Assembly: GCF_947387555.1 (NCBI RefSeq)
Contig: NZ_CANDNZ010000004.1
Span: 372,001-436,000, forward strand
Source: Thalassomonas sp. RHCl1
Lineage (GTDB): Bacteria; Pseudomonadota; Gammaproteobacteria; Enterobacterales; Alteromonadaceae
DNA length: 64,000 bases
Direction of reading: 5' to 3'
Part shown: positions 16,863-25,169 of the stretch, piece by piece
Layout of the letters: each line of letters opens with the position of its first letter
Numbering within the stretch: the first letter of the stretch is position 1
Program-made: the position numbers and the translations under genes
Notes under the pieces: model-generated
Database searches by the model: none
The model's input: only the letters and a program-made list of their open reading frames with translations
What the model was told of the DNA's origin: nothing

Positions 16863-18022
16863 AACACCACCTCATCGCCGGCGGCTAAACCTTTATCGAC
16901 AACCACCTTAGTTCCCAGCACATGGCTGATAGAAATGATCTCATCCTTGTTCGCGGTTAAGGTGCTTTTTACCACGATATTCTCGCCGCCGGAATTTTTT
17001 ACCGCCTGCTGGGAGATGGTTAAAACATCATCCAGGGTTTCGGTGATCACCTCCACCCGCGCCGTCATGCCCGGGCGCATCACCTCGATATCGGTTTGTT
17101 CAAATTCAATAATGACATCAAAAATCCGGCGCTTGTCCTGATGCGACTTATCCCGAAAAACCTTGCCTAAGCTTTGTACCCGGCCGCGGTAAATCAGCTC
17201 CTGCGCCGTGCCTAAATACACTTTTACCAATTGACCGACGGCAATCTTGCCACTTTCCGCCTCACTCACCTGAGCGGTTAACTGCATTTGTTCGAGTACG
17301 GCAATTTCCATCACCCCCTGACCAAAGCGCACCGTTTCACCTACCGCAGGCTTTTCCCCTTCCCAGTTGGCTTTATATATCACCATGCCATCGCGCGGCG
17401 CCTTGACTTTAAGTTTTTCGATATCACTGAGAAAAGCATCAACTTCTGAGGTTAACCGGGCAACTTTCCCCTGGGCCAGTTTGATATTGAGCTCTTTGCT
17501 CTCCTGCTGGTAAAGCAGCTTGCTCTTGGCCAGGGCAAGCTCATTTTGTGCTATGGTAAAGTCAATTTGTGCTTTTTTCCGGTCGATATCAGAGCGGGAA
17601 TTATCTATGATTTCGGCCTTGCGCTTGGCTTTTTCATACTCCATTTGCATCTGGGCCACCTTCAGGGTTAATTCCTCTTCGGTTTCCACTTCCTTAAGTT
17701 GCTTGTTTTCCAGCTCTTGCTGCGCCCGCTCAAGCTCAGCCTGCTTTTCAATTAAACGTTCACTGACTTTTTTATCATCAAAGGAAACCACCACCTGGCC
17801 TTTTAAGACCTTGGTATTTTCCGGTACCAGCTGCTTGATTTGATATTGCCACATGCTCTCCACCGAAGGCGGCGCGATAACGCTCACCAGGCGGGACTCG
17901 AGTTCACCGCTGGCGGCAACAAAAACTTCCACGGTTTCCTGCTTGACCCGCTCGGTGGTCACTTCTTCGCCGCAGCCCAAAAGCAGCAAAGAGCAAAGCA
18001 AGGTTACTAAGTATTTATTCAC
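16859..18022 (-). CDS. Periplasmic adaptor (HlyD/MacA-like), lipoprotein, second of three
   Basis: Membrane-fusion protein of 387 residues starting MNKYLVTLLCSLLLLGCGEE, a lipoprotein signal with lipobox LLGC (Cys17). The lipoyl domain is split by a coiled-coil hairpin (about 75-185, Glu/Lys/Gln-rich such as QAELERAQQELENKQLKEVE). The second half contains KVKAPRDGMVIYKANWEGEKP. A beta-barrel and membrane-proximal domain complete it (RPGMTARVEVITE). It overlaps the upstream adaptor by 8 bp and the downstream one by 4 bp, so all three are translated as a coupled set. Confidence 0.9.
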   Translation of the reverse strand: MNKYLVTLLCSLLLLGCGEEVTTERVKQETVEVFVAASGELESRLVSVIAPPSVESMWQYQIKQLVPENTKVLKGQVVVSFDDKKVSERLIEKQAELERAQQELENKQLKEVETEEELTLKVAQMQMEYEKAKRKAEIIDNSRSDIDRKKAQIDFTIAQNELALAKSKLLYQQESKELNIKLAQGKVARLTSEVDAFLSDIEKLKVKAPRDGMVIYKANWEGEKPAVGETVRFGQGVMEIAVLEQMQLTAQVSEAESGKIAVGQLVKVYLGTAQELIYRGRVQSLGKVFRDKSHQDKRRIFDVIIEFEQTDIEVMRPGMTARVEVITETLDDVLTISQQAVKNSGGENIVVKSTLTANKDEIISISHVLGTKVVVDKGLAAGDEVVL

Positions 18023-19013
18023 TGATCTCTCCCTCTGATCTTTTTACCTGTGATGACCCCAGCTCCAGCTGGGCGCTCATACCGGGTAACAGCTTTAATT
18101 GCTCATCCGCCGGGAAACTGAATACCGCGCGAAAATAAACGTCATTGCCCCATTCTTTACGCTCTTCCGGTTGGGTCGATAACTCGGTTAAGGTGGCGAC
18201 CCGGGGCTTTTGCGGGAAGGCATCAAACACCAGCTGCAGTTTCTGCCCCAACTTGAGCTGGTTGTAATCCACTTCATGCACCCAGGATTCGATATAAAGA
18301 CCGGTTAACGAAGGGATTTCGGCAATGGCCCAGGAAGGCTGCGCCGTCATACCGACAAAAACCTTTTCCCCGTTCCAGGGGTGATAGCCATAAAGCACAG
18401 GCCCGGTGCGCTCGGCATAAAGACTCATTTTCTCCAGTTTCCCCTGCTGGTAAGCCAAAGTATCTTTATGCCGGGTTATTTTCAGGGTTTGTTTGGCTAT
18501 GGCTACTTCATGGGCCACCTTCGCCTGTGCCAGCTCTTCTTCTGCCTTGGCGCTTGCCACTAGGCTCTTTTCCAGGGCCAATTGATTTTTTTCATAATCA
18601 TAACTGCTCAGGTGAGCACGGGGAATGCCGGCATCGAGGCGGGCTTTTTCCAGCAGTAGTTTTTCTTTTTTTAGCCCATAATCTGCTTCAAGTATCTTCT
18701 GCTCGCCTTTATTTTTCAGGCGTTTCAGCTCTTCTTCGGCGCTGATCAAACTCACTTGTTCCTGTTCGATTTGCGACTGAATATTGCCGCTGTCAAACAC
18801 CACGACCAAATCGCCTTTTTCGGCAATTTCACCTTCCGGCAACAACCATTGCAGCTGCACCCGCCAGTTGTCGGTTTTCGGGGAATAAAAGGTCTGGTTA
18901 TCACTGGCTTTTACTTGCCCGGTCAGCAGCAGGCCACGGGCCTGGGCAGAGGCGACATTGCTTGCCAGCACAGTTACCACAAGCCAGCATAGCATTAACG
19001 TTAATTGATACAT
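18015..19013 (-). CDS. Periplasmic adaptor (HlyD-like), Sec signal, first of three
   Basis: Shorter adaptor of 332 residues. The N-terminus LMLCWLVVTVLASNVASAQA looks like a Sec signal with cleavage at ASA-QA rather than a lipobox. A lipoyl-like start (GLLLTGQVKASDNQTFYSP) and coiled-coil hairpin (about 80-180, ISAEEELKRLKNKGEQKI) follow, then YGYHPWNGEKVFVGMTA, the counterpart of the WEGEKP segment in its two relatives. PGMSAQLELGSS closes the membrane-proximal part. It overlaps the ATPase gene by 13 bp and the next adaptor by 8 bp. Confidence 0.87.
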   Translation of the reverse strand: MYQLTLMLCWLVVTVLASNVASAQARGLLLTGQVKASDNQTFYSPKTDNWRVQLQWLLPEGEIAEKGDLVVVFDSGNIQSQIEQEQVSLISAEEELKRLKNKGEQKILEADYGLKKEKLLLEKARLDAGIPRAHLSSYDYEKNQLALEKSLVASAKAEEELAQAKVAHEVAIAKQTLKITRHKDTLAYQQGKLEKMSLYAERTGPVLYGYHPWNGEKVFVGMTAQPSWAIAEIPSLTGLYIESWVHEVDYNQLKLGQKLQLVFDAFPQKPRVATLTELSTQPEERKEWGNDVYFRAVFSFPADEQLKLLPGMSAQLELGSSQVKRSEGEISE

Positions 19014-19681
19014 GAGCGATCCTCGATAACCACACCATCTTTCATCCTGATCACCCGCTGGGCATAAGCGGCGATGTCCTCTTCATGGGTAACCATGACG
19101 ATCGTTTGTCCCTGGCGATGTAAATCAAGCAGCAGCTGCATGATTTCAAGGGAGGTTTTACTGTCCAGGTTGCCGGTGGGCTCATCGGCAAAAATAACTT
19201 TGGGACAATTGACCAAAGCACGGGCAATAGCCACCCTTTGCCTCTGCCCCCCGGACATCTCAAAAGGTTTATGATGGGCCCTGGCAGATAACCCCACCTT
19301 AGCCAGCATGTCTTCCCCTCTTTTTCGCGCCTGCTCAGCACTGAGTTCACTATAGCGCAGGGGTAAAATAACATTGTCCAGGGCGGTTAAGCGCGGCAAT
19401 AAGTGAAAAGTCTGGAAAATAAAGCCGATTTTTTCATTGCGGATCTTTGACAGCTGCTCATCGTCAATATCCTTAACGGACTCGCCGGAAAGTAAATACT
19501 CACCTGAGCTCGGGCTATCGAGACAGCCGAGCACATTCATCAGGGTAGATTTACCCGAGCCCGAGGTGCCCATGATAGCAACAAACTCATTTTCACTAAT
19601 GCTTAGAGAAACATCACTCAGTGCCCGCACCTGGGTTTCACCGCTACCATATACCCGATTTAACTTCTCTATTCGGATCAT
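19001..19681 (-). CDS. ABC transporter ATP-binding protein (MacB/LolD type)
   Basis: Cytoplasmic ATPase of 226 residues driving the exporter encoded downstream. Motifs in order: Walker A GTSGSGKST (about 36-44), Q-loop FQTFHLL, signature MSGGQRQRVAIARAL (about 143-157), Walker B VIFADEPTGNLD, and H-loop MVTHEEDIAAYA. The length and the NRVYGSGETQVRALSDVSL start are typical of the MacB/LolD/YvrO subfamily. It is the first gene of the five-gene operon; two palindromes lie about 120-160 bp upstream. Confidence 0.95.
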   Translation of the reverse strand: MIRIEKLNRVYGSGETQVRALSDVSLSISENEFVAIMGTSGSGKSTLMNVLGCLDSPSSGEYLLSGESVKDIDDEQLSKIRNEKIGFIFQTFHLLPRLTALDNVILPLRYSELSAEQARKRGEDMLAKVGLSARAHHKPFEMSGGQRQRVAIARALVNCPKVIFADEPTGNLDSKTSLEIMQLLLDLHRQGQTIVMVTHEEDIAAYAQRVIRMKDGVVIEDRSCIN

Positions 19682-19800
19682 TTATTCATTAGTCCTTATT
19701 AACCTGATATCCGGATTTATCCATTTACTTTTGTCGCATTAAGGCCGTCCGGCGATAACGCATTTCCGAAAAAAGGGAAAATAAAAATGTTAGTAAAAAG

Positions 19801-19841
19801 TTAATTCCATGAGAATTAATCGGTTAATATAGCGAATAACC
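19801..19841 (-). promoter_or_regulatory. Two adjacent palindromes upstream of the ABC operon
   Basis: TTAATTC-N5-GAATTAA (19801-19819) and GGTTA-N10-TAACC (19822-19841) lie side by side, 120 bp before the ATPase start, in a 267-bp gap. They resemble operator half-sites. No regulator gene is adjacent, so binding is only inferred. The rest of the gap (19682-19948) shows no coding gene. Confidence 0.4.
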
Positions 19842-19948
19842 ACTTTAATAGAAACTCCCTTTTTTCACCTCAGGCGCCAGCCGCCATAAAAAGCAGCAAC
19901 TTCTTGGACTTAGAGTAATGACACCGGATTACATCCACCCGTGACGGT

Positions 19949-20401
19949 TTATGCGGCGATCACCGCCATCGGGCATAACATCTGGTATTCCAGCTTGGTT
20001 TTTTTAGTAATTTGAAAACCATGACGTATATACAGGGCGCGCGCCGGATTATCGAGCAGAACATTTAACGTGATAGGTACAGACAATTGCAGTGCCCTTT
20101 TTTTCACCACAGCCAAGACCTTGCTGCCGATCCCCATGCCCTGGCACTTAGGCAGTATCTGCAACTGACGGATATGCAAACTGCCGGGTTTCATGCCCAG
20201 TTTTAACAAACCTATGGGTTTGCGGTCACGTAAAATAATATGGGAGTCGTTGAAGAACTCATGAATACGCTCCAGGTGTTGCTCTTCGGACATAAAAATA
20301 CCCGCTTTTCTCAGGTGCGGGCTCATGGTTTTTCGGCGCAGATCAAGCAAAAATGCGATATCTTGTTCGGTTGCCTTCCTAAAACCTATGGTAAATTTCA
20401 T
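19949..20401 (-). CDS. GNAT family N-acetyltransferase
   Basis: A 150-residue acetyl-CoA-dependent transferase. It begins IGFRKATEQDIAFLLDLRRKT, a standard GNAT opening. The acetyl-CoA loop is LPKCQGMGIGSKVL (about 103-116, matching Q/R-x-x-G-x-G/A), preceded by LHIRQLQI as strand 4. The C-terminal half has NVLLDNPARALYIRHGFQ, where the N-P-A-R-Y-x-x-G-F pattern is typical. The substrate is not predictable. It is monocistronic, with a pair of direct repeats about 135-170 bp upstream. Confidence 0.9.
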   Translation of the reverse strand: MKFTIGFRKATEQDIAFLLDLRRKTMSPHLRKAGIFMSEEQHLERIHEFFNDSHIILRDRKPIGLLKLGMKPGSLHIRQLQILPKCQGMGIGSKVLAVVKKRALQLSVPITLNVLLDNPARALYIRHGFQITKKTKLEYQMLCPMAVIAA

Positions 20402-20535
20402 TTTCTGTTAACAACTCACTTTTCCCGGGGAGCTCCCGAAGATATTACGACACTTATCGGGCAATGCCATTGCAGCCCTGATCACCGCTTTGACTACTCC
20501 TTAGCCTCATCAATAGCGCCGCCCATACTAACATT

Positions 20536-20570
20536 ATTGTTGACCGGGATTAATAGCAATTGTTGACGGG
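20536..20570. promoter_or_regulatory. Direct repeat ATTGTTGAC(C)GGG
   Basis: ATTGTTGACCGGG at 20536 and ATTGTTGACGGG at 20559 repeat with a 23-bp step, about two helical turns. They lie between the GNAT start (20401) and the WYL regulator stop (20597). This could be a binding site upstream of the GNAT gene. No known regulator motif was matched. Confidence 0.35.
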
Positions 20571-20596
20571 CAGAAAGAATCCTACCGACTTGGCGC

Positions 20597-21280
20597 CTAG
20601 GGAGTGGCATTTTGCCAGTAATGCTGCAGGTTACAGGTATCTGTGGTGATAAAGGTTTCGGTTAAGGTGGTTAATTGCGCCACCCGATCCAGGCGGAACA
20701 TACGGTAATCATCGCGGATTTCACACCAGGCGATCAGGGTCCAGGTGCTCCCCCAAAATACCAGGCCAAGCGGCCAGACGGTACGCTGTGACTCCTGACC
20801 ATCTTCACGGCGGTAGTGCAGCAGCAATTTGTTTTTATTCTTAATGCCCGCCTGTATTTCATCACTGTTACGGGCACTATATTCCCGGTGTAGCGCAGGT
20901 ACTATCAACCATTCCGGTTGCTGCACATACTGACGGTGCAATTCGTCCGGCAATACCGAGTGGATCTTATGCAAGGCGCTGTCGGCGGCGCTGCCCATTT
21001 TCTCGCCGCTCCAGCTTTGCACCATACGTACCCCCAAGAGTAAAGCCTCCAGTTCATGTTCATCAAACATCAGCGGCGGGATGGCAAATTTGGGCGCCAG
21101 GCGGTAACCTATACCGGCTTCCGATTCTATCGGCATGCCGGATAACACCAGCGCCTGCATATCCCGATAAATGGTGCGCTCTGAAACCTCCAGCCGCTGA
21201 GCCAGCTGCAAAGCGGTGATAACAGAGCGGCGCCCCCGCAAAATATTAAGAATTTGAAATAAACGTTCGGCTTTACGCAT
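20597..21280 (-). CDS. YafY/WYL-domain transcriptional regulator
   Basis: A 227-residue regulator. The N-terminal DeoR-like HTH (ITALQLAQRLEVSERTIYRD, about 21-40) is followed by a WYL domain (about 135-215) with LLLHYRREDGQESQRTVWPLG and WTLIAWCEIRDDYRMFRLDR, which carries the conserved C-E-x-R-x-D-x-R-x-F core. WYL domains sense nucleotides or other small ligands. It lies 47 bp downstream of the ABM-like gene on the same strand, so it probably belongs to that transcript and may autoregulate it. Confidence 0.93.
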   Translation of the reverse strand: MRKAERLFQILNILRGRRSVITALQLAQRLEVSERTIYRDMQALVLSGMPIESEAGIGYRLAPKFAIPPLMFDEHELEALLLGVRMVQSWSGEKMGSAADSALHKIHSVLPDELHRQYVQQPEWLIVPALHREYSARNSDEIQAGIKNKNKLLLHYRREDGQESQRTVWPLGLVFWGSTWTLIAWCEIRDDYRMFRLDRVAQLTTLTETFITTDTCNLQHYWQNATP

Positions 21281-21327
21281 GAGAGTGGATCAGTATCTTG
21301 TTGCTAATATGAGGTTAAACAGCACGG

Positions 21328-21651
21328 TTAACTGGCGCTACATTGTCCCTGTGCCTGGCTTAATACCTCCATATGGGACATGCTGACCGATTGCTCATCG
21401 GCAATGGCCATCAACGCCTTGCCGGCGGCATGTGTCATAAAAGCTTCATCCGCCGCTTTTGCCGAGGCCATATCCTGCCAGTAAACGACATCATATAATA
21501 CCCCGGACTCATTTTCAGCAACTGAGCGGTACATAAAGCCTTCCAGGGTTTGTAAAAAACGGTTCACCTGATCCTGGGTGACCTCTAAATCCTGCCTGCT
21601 GACGCCCGGTTTTAATTTATAGGAAACCATTTCGATCACTGGGTTTTGCAT
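21328..21651 (-). CDS. Small ABM-like (dimeric alpha/beta barrel) protein
   Basis: A 107-residue cytosolic protein. VIEMVSYKLKPGVSRQDLEV then FLQTLEGFMYRSVAENESG and LYDVVYWQDMASAKAADEAF fit the antibiotic-biosynthesis-monooxygenase/stress-response barrel fold (beta-alpha-beta with a conserved E/D-x-x-x-W segment). No cofactor motif is visible and enzymatic function is not assured. It precedes the WYL regulator, and a 352-bp divergent gap with an 11-bp inverted repeat separates it from the FAH-family gene. AGGAGTC lies a few bases before the ATG. Confidence 0.75.
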   Translation of the reverse strand: MQNPVIEMVSYKLKPGVSRQDLEVTQDQVNRFLQTLEGFMYRSVAENESGVLYDVVYWQDMASAKAADEAFMTHAAGKALMAIADEQSVSMSHMEVLSQAQGQCSAS

Positions 21652-22003
21652 AATTGACTCCTGATATTCTTTTTCTTTTGAAAATTAAACATAAATAACA
21701 ATGTGTTATTTATTCACAAGAAAAGCACAATAATAAATGCGCAGTAATTAATTCATCTTGTTGTCCGGACCCCAATAGCATACAGCCCCTCTCCTGACAG
21801 CATAATGTCAGGAGAGATCAAACGAGGAAAAATAACTAAAAAATAATGATGCTGGTTTTATCCGCGACGTTTACAGCAATTTTTTAAGCGCAGGACAAGC
21901 GGTTAAATTCAAATGGGCAATAGTGATAAGTTAATAGATAAATAAGCTAAGGCAATGAAAAAACAGTAAACTAGAGGCCTGCATTACCCCTTCAGGAGAA
22001 AAT
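21652..22003. other. 352-bp divergent intergenic region
   Basis: It separates the ABM-WYL pair (-) from the FAH-DLH pair (+). It is AT-rich next to both starts and contains one clear inverted repeat (21789-21816). No open frame of credible length or RNA gene was recognised. Confidence 0.5.
21789..21816. promoter_or_regulatory. 11-bp inverted repeat in divergent region
   Basis: CTCTCCTGACA, a 6-nt spacer, then TGTCAGGAGAG: perfect symmetry over 11 bp, about 138 bp from the ABM start and 188 bp from the FAH start. There is no T-tract on either side, so an operator (for example for the WYL regulator) is as likely as a terminator. Confidence 0.45.
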
Positions 22004-22618
22004 ATGAATTCTGTCAGTTGCTGCGATCAGCTTTTTACCCCGTCAAAAATCATTTGTGTCGGCAGAAATTATGTCGATCATATCCATGAGCTCAATAATG
22101 AAGTACCCGATAATATGGTACTGTTTTTAAAACCTAATTCTGCTATCTCCCCTAAGCTGTCCGCCTTTGACCAGGAACCCTTGCATTATGAAGCCGAATT
22201 ATGTTTTCTGGTGCAAAACAATCGCTTTTTTGCGGTCGCGTTAGGCTTAGATCTGACCAAGCGCACTTTACAAAGCCAGCTAAAAAATAAGGGCTTACCC
22301 TGGGAGCGGGCAAAAGCTTTTGACGGTTCGGCACTCTTTAGTGACTTTGTTGAATTAGCCGATGACGATCTTGAGCAGCTCAGCTTTGAACTCACCATTA
22401 ACGACATTCAGGTGCAAGCGGGCAATATTGAATTAATGATCTATAAACCCCGGGAGATACAAGAAGAAATCTTGAGTTTTATGAGTTTAAGCGACGGCGA
22501 TATCGTGATGACAGGCACGCCAAAAGGTGTCGGTCAAGTTAATCCGGGAGATGTCTTTACCGGCAAGGTGAGTGTCAATGGCCAAGTTCTGCTCAGCAAA
22601 ACCTGGCTGGCCCGTTAG
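22004..22618 (+). CDS. Fumarylacetoacetate hydrolase family protein
   Basis: A 204-residue member of the FAH superfamily (acylpyruvase/oxaloacetate decarboxylase-like). IICVGRNYVDHIHELNNEVP opens the fold; metal ligands are in HYEAELCF (E63, E65) and the Asp/Lys region WERAKAFDGSA. GDIVMTGTPKGVGQVNPGD near the end is a strong family signature. Members hydrolyse or decarboxylate 2-oxo acids with Mg2+; the substrate is uncertain. CAGGAGAA lies 6 bp before the ATG. The dienelactone-hydrolase-like gene follows after 58 bp, probably in the same transcript. Confidence 0.93.
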   Translation: MNSVSCCDQLFTPSKIICVGRNYVDHIHELNNEVPDNMVLFLKPNSAISPKLSAFDQEPLHYEAELCFLVQNNRFFAVALGLDLTKRTLQSQLKNKGLPWERAKAFDGSALFSDFVELADDDLEQLSFELTINDIQVQAGNIELMIYKPREIQEEILSFMSLSDGDIVMTGTPKGVGQVNPGDVFTGKVSVNGQVLLSKTWLAR

Positions 22619-22676
22619 CAGATAGCCCAATAAAAAACCTTAATCAAAGCCAATAAGGCAAGGATAAAACCGCTTA

Positions 22677-23312
22677 ATGCAAGTTATTATTATTACTGAT
22701 ATTTTCGGGGTCACCGACAAGCTATTTGCCTACGGACAACAACTGGAGACTTGTGGATGCCGGGTAGAAATTATCGACCCTTACCAGGGGGAAACACAAG
22801 AATTTGCCAACGAGCAAATCGCTTATCAGCGCTTTAATCTCGATTGCGGCTTTGCAGCCTATGTCAGGCAAATATCGGCAGCCCTTGCTGACGGCAGCCA
22901 GGAAAAAGTGATGCTGGGTTTTAGTGTCGGCGCCGCTGCTGCATACAAGGCCGTAGATAAGCTTGCCCACGGCTCAGCGCAGGAAAAGGCAGTCCGGCAT
23001 TTAATCGGTTTTTATCCGGGACAAATCCGCCATCACCTAGATATAAATCCCCGCTGCCCGGTAACCCTGGTTTTCCCCGACAACGAGCCGCACTTTGCGC
23101 TTGATAAGGTCATCAACAGCTTAACGGAAAAACCCCGTATCGATTGTATCCGGACCCCGTTTGCCCACGGCTTTATGAACCCCTTGTCGGCTAATTACCA
23201 CCAGGCAGCGGCAAATCATTATTTTGCGCAGTTAAGCGGTGAAAACATACGGTTATCGCCACAGGTATTGCAGCGCATATTACTACCTGAGCACATAACA
23301 CAAATTTTATAA
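22677..23312 (+). CDS. Dienelactone hydrolase family alpha/beta-hydrolase
   Basis: A 211-residue alpha/beta-hydrolase. The start IIITDIFGVTDKLFAYG resembles the DLH opening. The nucleophile elbow is LGFSVGAAAAY with S83 (canonical DLH has Cys at this place). The remaining triad is D135 (FPDNEPHF) and H164 (PFAHGFMNP). Activity on esters or lactones is inferred. It follows the FAH-family gene in a likely two-gene transcript, which hints at consecutive steps on a 2-oxo or lactone intermediate. Confidence 0.85.
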   Translation: MQVIIITDIFGVTDKLFAYGQQLETCGCRVEIIDPYQGETQEFANEQIAYQRFNLDCGFAAYVRQISAALADGSQEKVMLGFSVGAAAAYKAVDKLAHGSAQEKAVRHLIGFYPGQIRHHLDINPRCPVTLVFPDNEPHFALDKVINSLTEKPRIDCIRTPFAHGFMNPLSANYHQAAANHYFAQLSGENIRLSPQVLQRILLPEHITQIL

Positions 23313-23337
23313 CCTCATGCTCAAAAACTTTACATGA

Positions 23338-23378
23338 TCGCCGGGTAAAATATTTGTCCATTTATTTCTCCCCGGCGA
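23338..23378 (+). terminator. Possible terminator hairpin after the DLH-like gene
   Basis: An 8-bp stem, TCGCCGGG with CCCGGCGA, and a long AT-rich 25-nt loop, followed by CTTTATCTCTTT. It lies 26 bp after the stop. The loop is large, so confidence is moderate. Confidence 0.45.
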
Positions 23379-23434
23379 CTTTATCTCTTTGGTATACACT
23401 CTAGGTTAGGCGTCATTAGCTCAAGAGTACTGCC

Positions 23435-24412
23435 ATGCAAACCCCGCAACAACCCGAGAATGAAACAAAACGTTTAAAAACCCTGCATGCCTTAAATATT
23501 CTCGATACGCCGCCAGAAGACAGGTTCGACCGCCTGACTCGCATGGCAAAAAGAATATTTAATGTCCCTTGTGCCATGGTGAGCTTAGTAGATAAAAACC
23601 GCCAGTGGTTTAAAGCCCGCATCGGCATAGAAATCAGTGAAACACCCCGCGAGATCTCTTTTTGCGGTCATGCCATCCTGCAAGACGATCCCTTTATTAT
23701 TCCTGATGCTGCAGCAGATCCGCGCTTTGCCGACAATCCCCTGGTAACCGGGCCGCCGTATATCGGTTTTTACGCCGGCAGCCAGCTGCATTTTATCGAT
23801 GGCACGATTTTGGGCACCTTATGTATTACCGATACCCGCCCCAGAACCTTAGACAATGAAGACCTTATGCTGTTAAAAGACCTGGCTGAATTAGCCGAGC
23901 GGGAACTGGCTGCGGTGCAACTGGCCACGGTCGATGAACTCACCGGCATTGCCAACCGCCGCGGCTTCCTGACCCTGGCAGAAAAAGCCCTGACCCTGTC
24001 GGCCCGTGCTCACTTGTCTTTGTCCCTGGCCTATTTCGACCTCAATGGTTTCAAAGCCATCAATGACAGCTTTGGCCACGAGGAAGGAGATCAGGCCCTG
24101 AAGGTTTTTTCCCGGCTCATGCGCTCCTGCTTCAGGGAGTCGGATATTATCGCCCGCCTTGGCGGCGATGAATTTGTGGTGTTATTGACCCATTCAGATG
24201 AGACCTTCGCCCGGGAGTCCATTTTACGTTTTCGCGAAGAACTCAAGCGCTATAACCGCCAGGCGAACAAGGACTATAAGCTGGACTTTAGCGACGGTAT
24301 AGTGGCGGTAACGGCGGATGGCAACTGCTCGATAGCCGATTTGTTGAAACAGGCAGATGCCCGAATGTACCGTCAGAAAAAATCCTCAATGATAACCGAC
24401 AGTCAACTTTAG
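23435..24412 (+). CDS. GAF-GGDEF diguanylate cyclase
   Basis: A 325-residue soluble signalling enzyme predicted to make cyclic-di-GMP. The N-terminal GAF sensor (about 15-160; ETKRLKTLHALNILDTPPEDRF, FCGHAILQDDPFIIPDAA) is followed by a GGDEF domain (about 163-322). The active motif GGDEF is intact at 243-247, and RESD at 234-237 gives the product-inhibition I-site RxxD five residues upstream. VDELTGIANRRGF marks the domain start. The GAF ligand is unknown. It is a single gene, upstream of the DsbA-like gene but separated by 112 bp. Confidence 0.95.
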   Translation: MQTPQQPENETKRLKTLHALNILDTPPEDRFDRLTRMAKRIFNVPCAMVSLVDKNRQWFKARIGIEISETPREISFCGHAILQDDPFIIPDAAADPRFADNPLVTGPPYIGFYAGSQLHFIDGTILGTLCITDTRPRTLDNEDLMLLKDLAELAERELAAVQLATVDELTGIANRRGFLTLAEKALTLSARAHLSLSLAYFDLNGFKAINDSFGHEEGDQALKVFSRLMRSCFRESDIIARLGGDEFVVLLTHSDETFARESILRFREELKRYNRQANKDYKLDFSDGIVAVTADGNCSIADLLKQADARMYRQKKSSMITDSQL

Positions 24413-24524
24413 TTACAAAATAGCTCAAGGCTTATTCGTGAGTCACGGTTTAAAAACAAATCACTTAGTGTACATTATTTCCTGGTAACACCATCATACT
24501 TATAACAATTATCAGGACATTTAC

Positions 24525-25151
24525 ATGCTCAAAAAATTATTTCTCTTACTGGCACTTACAACCGCTTCAGTCACCACAGCCATGGCGCAGGAATTTACCT
24601 TAGGTGAGCATTATATTGAAATTGAAGGACAAAAGAGCACACAAAAAGAAATTGTCGAATACTTTTCTTTTTATTGCCCTCACTGCTTCCGTCAAGAGCC
24701 CTTTATGGAGGAAATCAAGGCTGCTTTACCGCCCGGTGCCAGCTTTAAAAAAAATCATGTCAATGGCATGCCCGGCGCAAGTAATGAAATCCAGGGCGCC
24801 CTCACCAAAGCCATGATCACCGCCAAACAATTAGGGCTCGAAAAGACCATCATTCCAGCCATTTTTCACCGTATCCATGTCAGTAAAAAAGGCTTTTCTT
24901 CACCACAGGATGTCCGGCAGCTGTTCACTGAGCAAGGTGTCGATAGCGATAAATTCAACAAGATTTATAACAGCTTTACCGTCAATATGACGCAAAAAAA
25001 GATGCAGAAAAATACTTCGTCGCTGCGCAGCCAGGGCATAAGCACGGTACCGACCTTGATCATTAACGGCAAATATAAACCCGTCAACAATAAAATTAAG
25101 GGAAAAGAGCAATATCTGGCACTGGTACAATATTTGTTGAACAAGGCCTGA
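24525..25151 (+). CDS. dsbA: DsbA-family thiol:disulfide oxidoreductase, periplasmic
   Basis: A 208-residue periplasmic oxidant that introduces disulfides into exported proteins. The signal peptide is LLLALTTASVTTAMA, cleaved after residue 21. The active site FYCPHCF has C51 and C54 with the DsbA-typical Pro-His dipeptide, and the cis-Pro loop is STVPTLI in the C-terminal third. ATCAGGACAT precedes the ATG. It is convergent with the solute-binding protein gene, with only 18 bp between stops and no obvious hairpin. Confidence 0.93.
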   Translation: MLKKLFLLLALTTASVTTAMAQEFTLGEHYIEIEGQKSTQKEIVEYFSFYCPHCFRQEPFMEEIKAALPPGASFKKNHVNGMPGASNEIQGALTKAMITAKQLGLEKTIIPAIFHRIHVSKKGFSSPQDVRQLFTEQGVDSDKFNKIYNSFTVNMTQKKMQKNTSSLRSQGISTVPTLIINGKYKPVNNKIKGKEQYLALVQYLLNKA

Positions 25152-25169
25152 TATTTTCCGCCTTACAGG

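Noticed and set aside
16260-17141. 293-codon open frame on the + strand
   Set aside because: It lies fully antisense to two well-supported adaptor genes, has no family-like features, and its composition follows the complementary codons.
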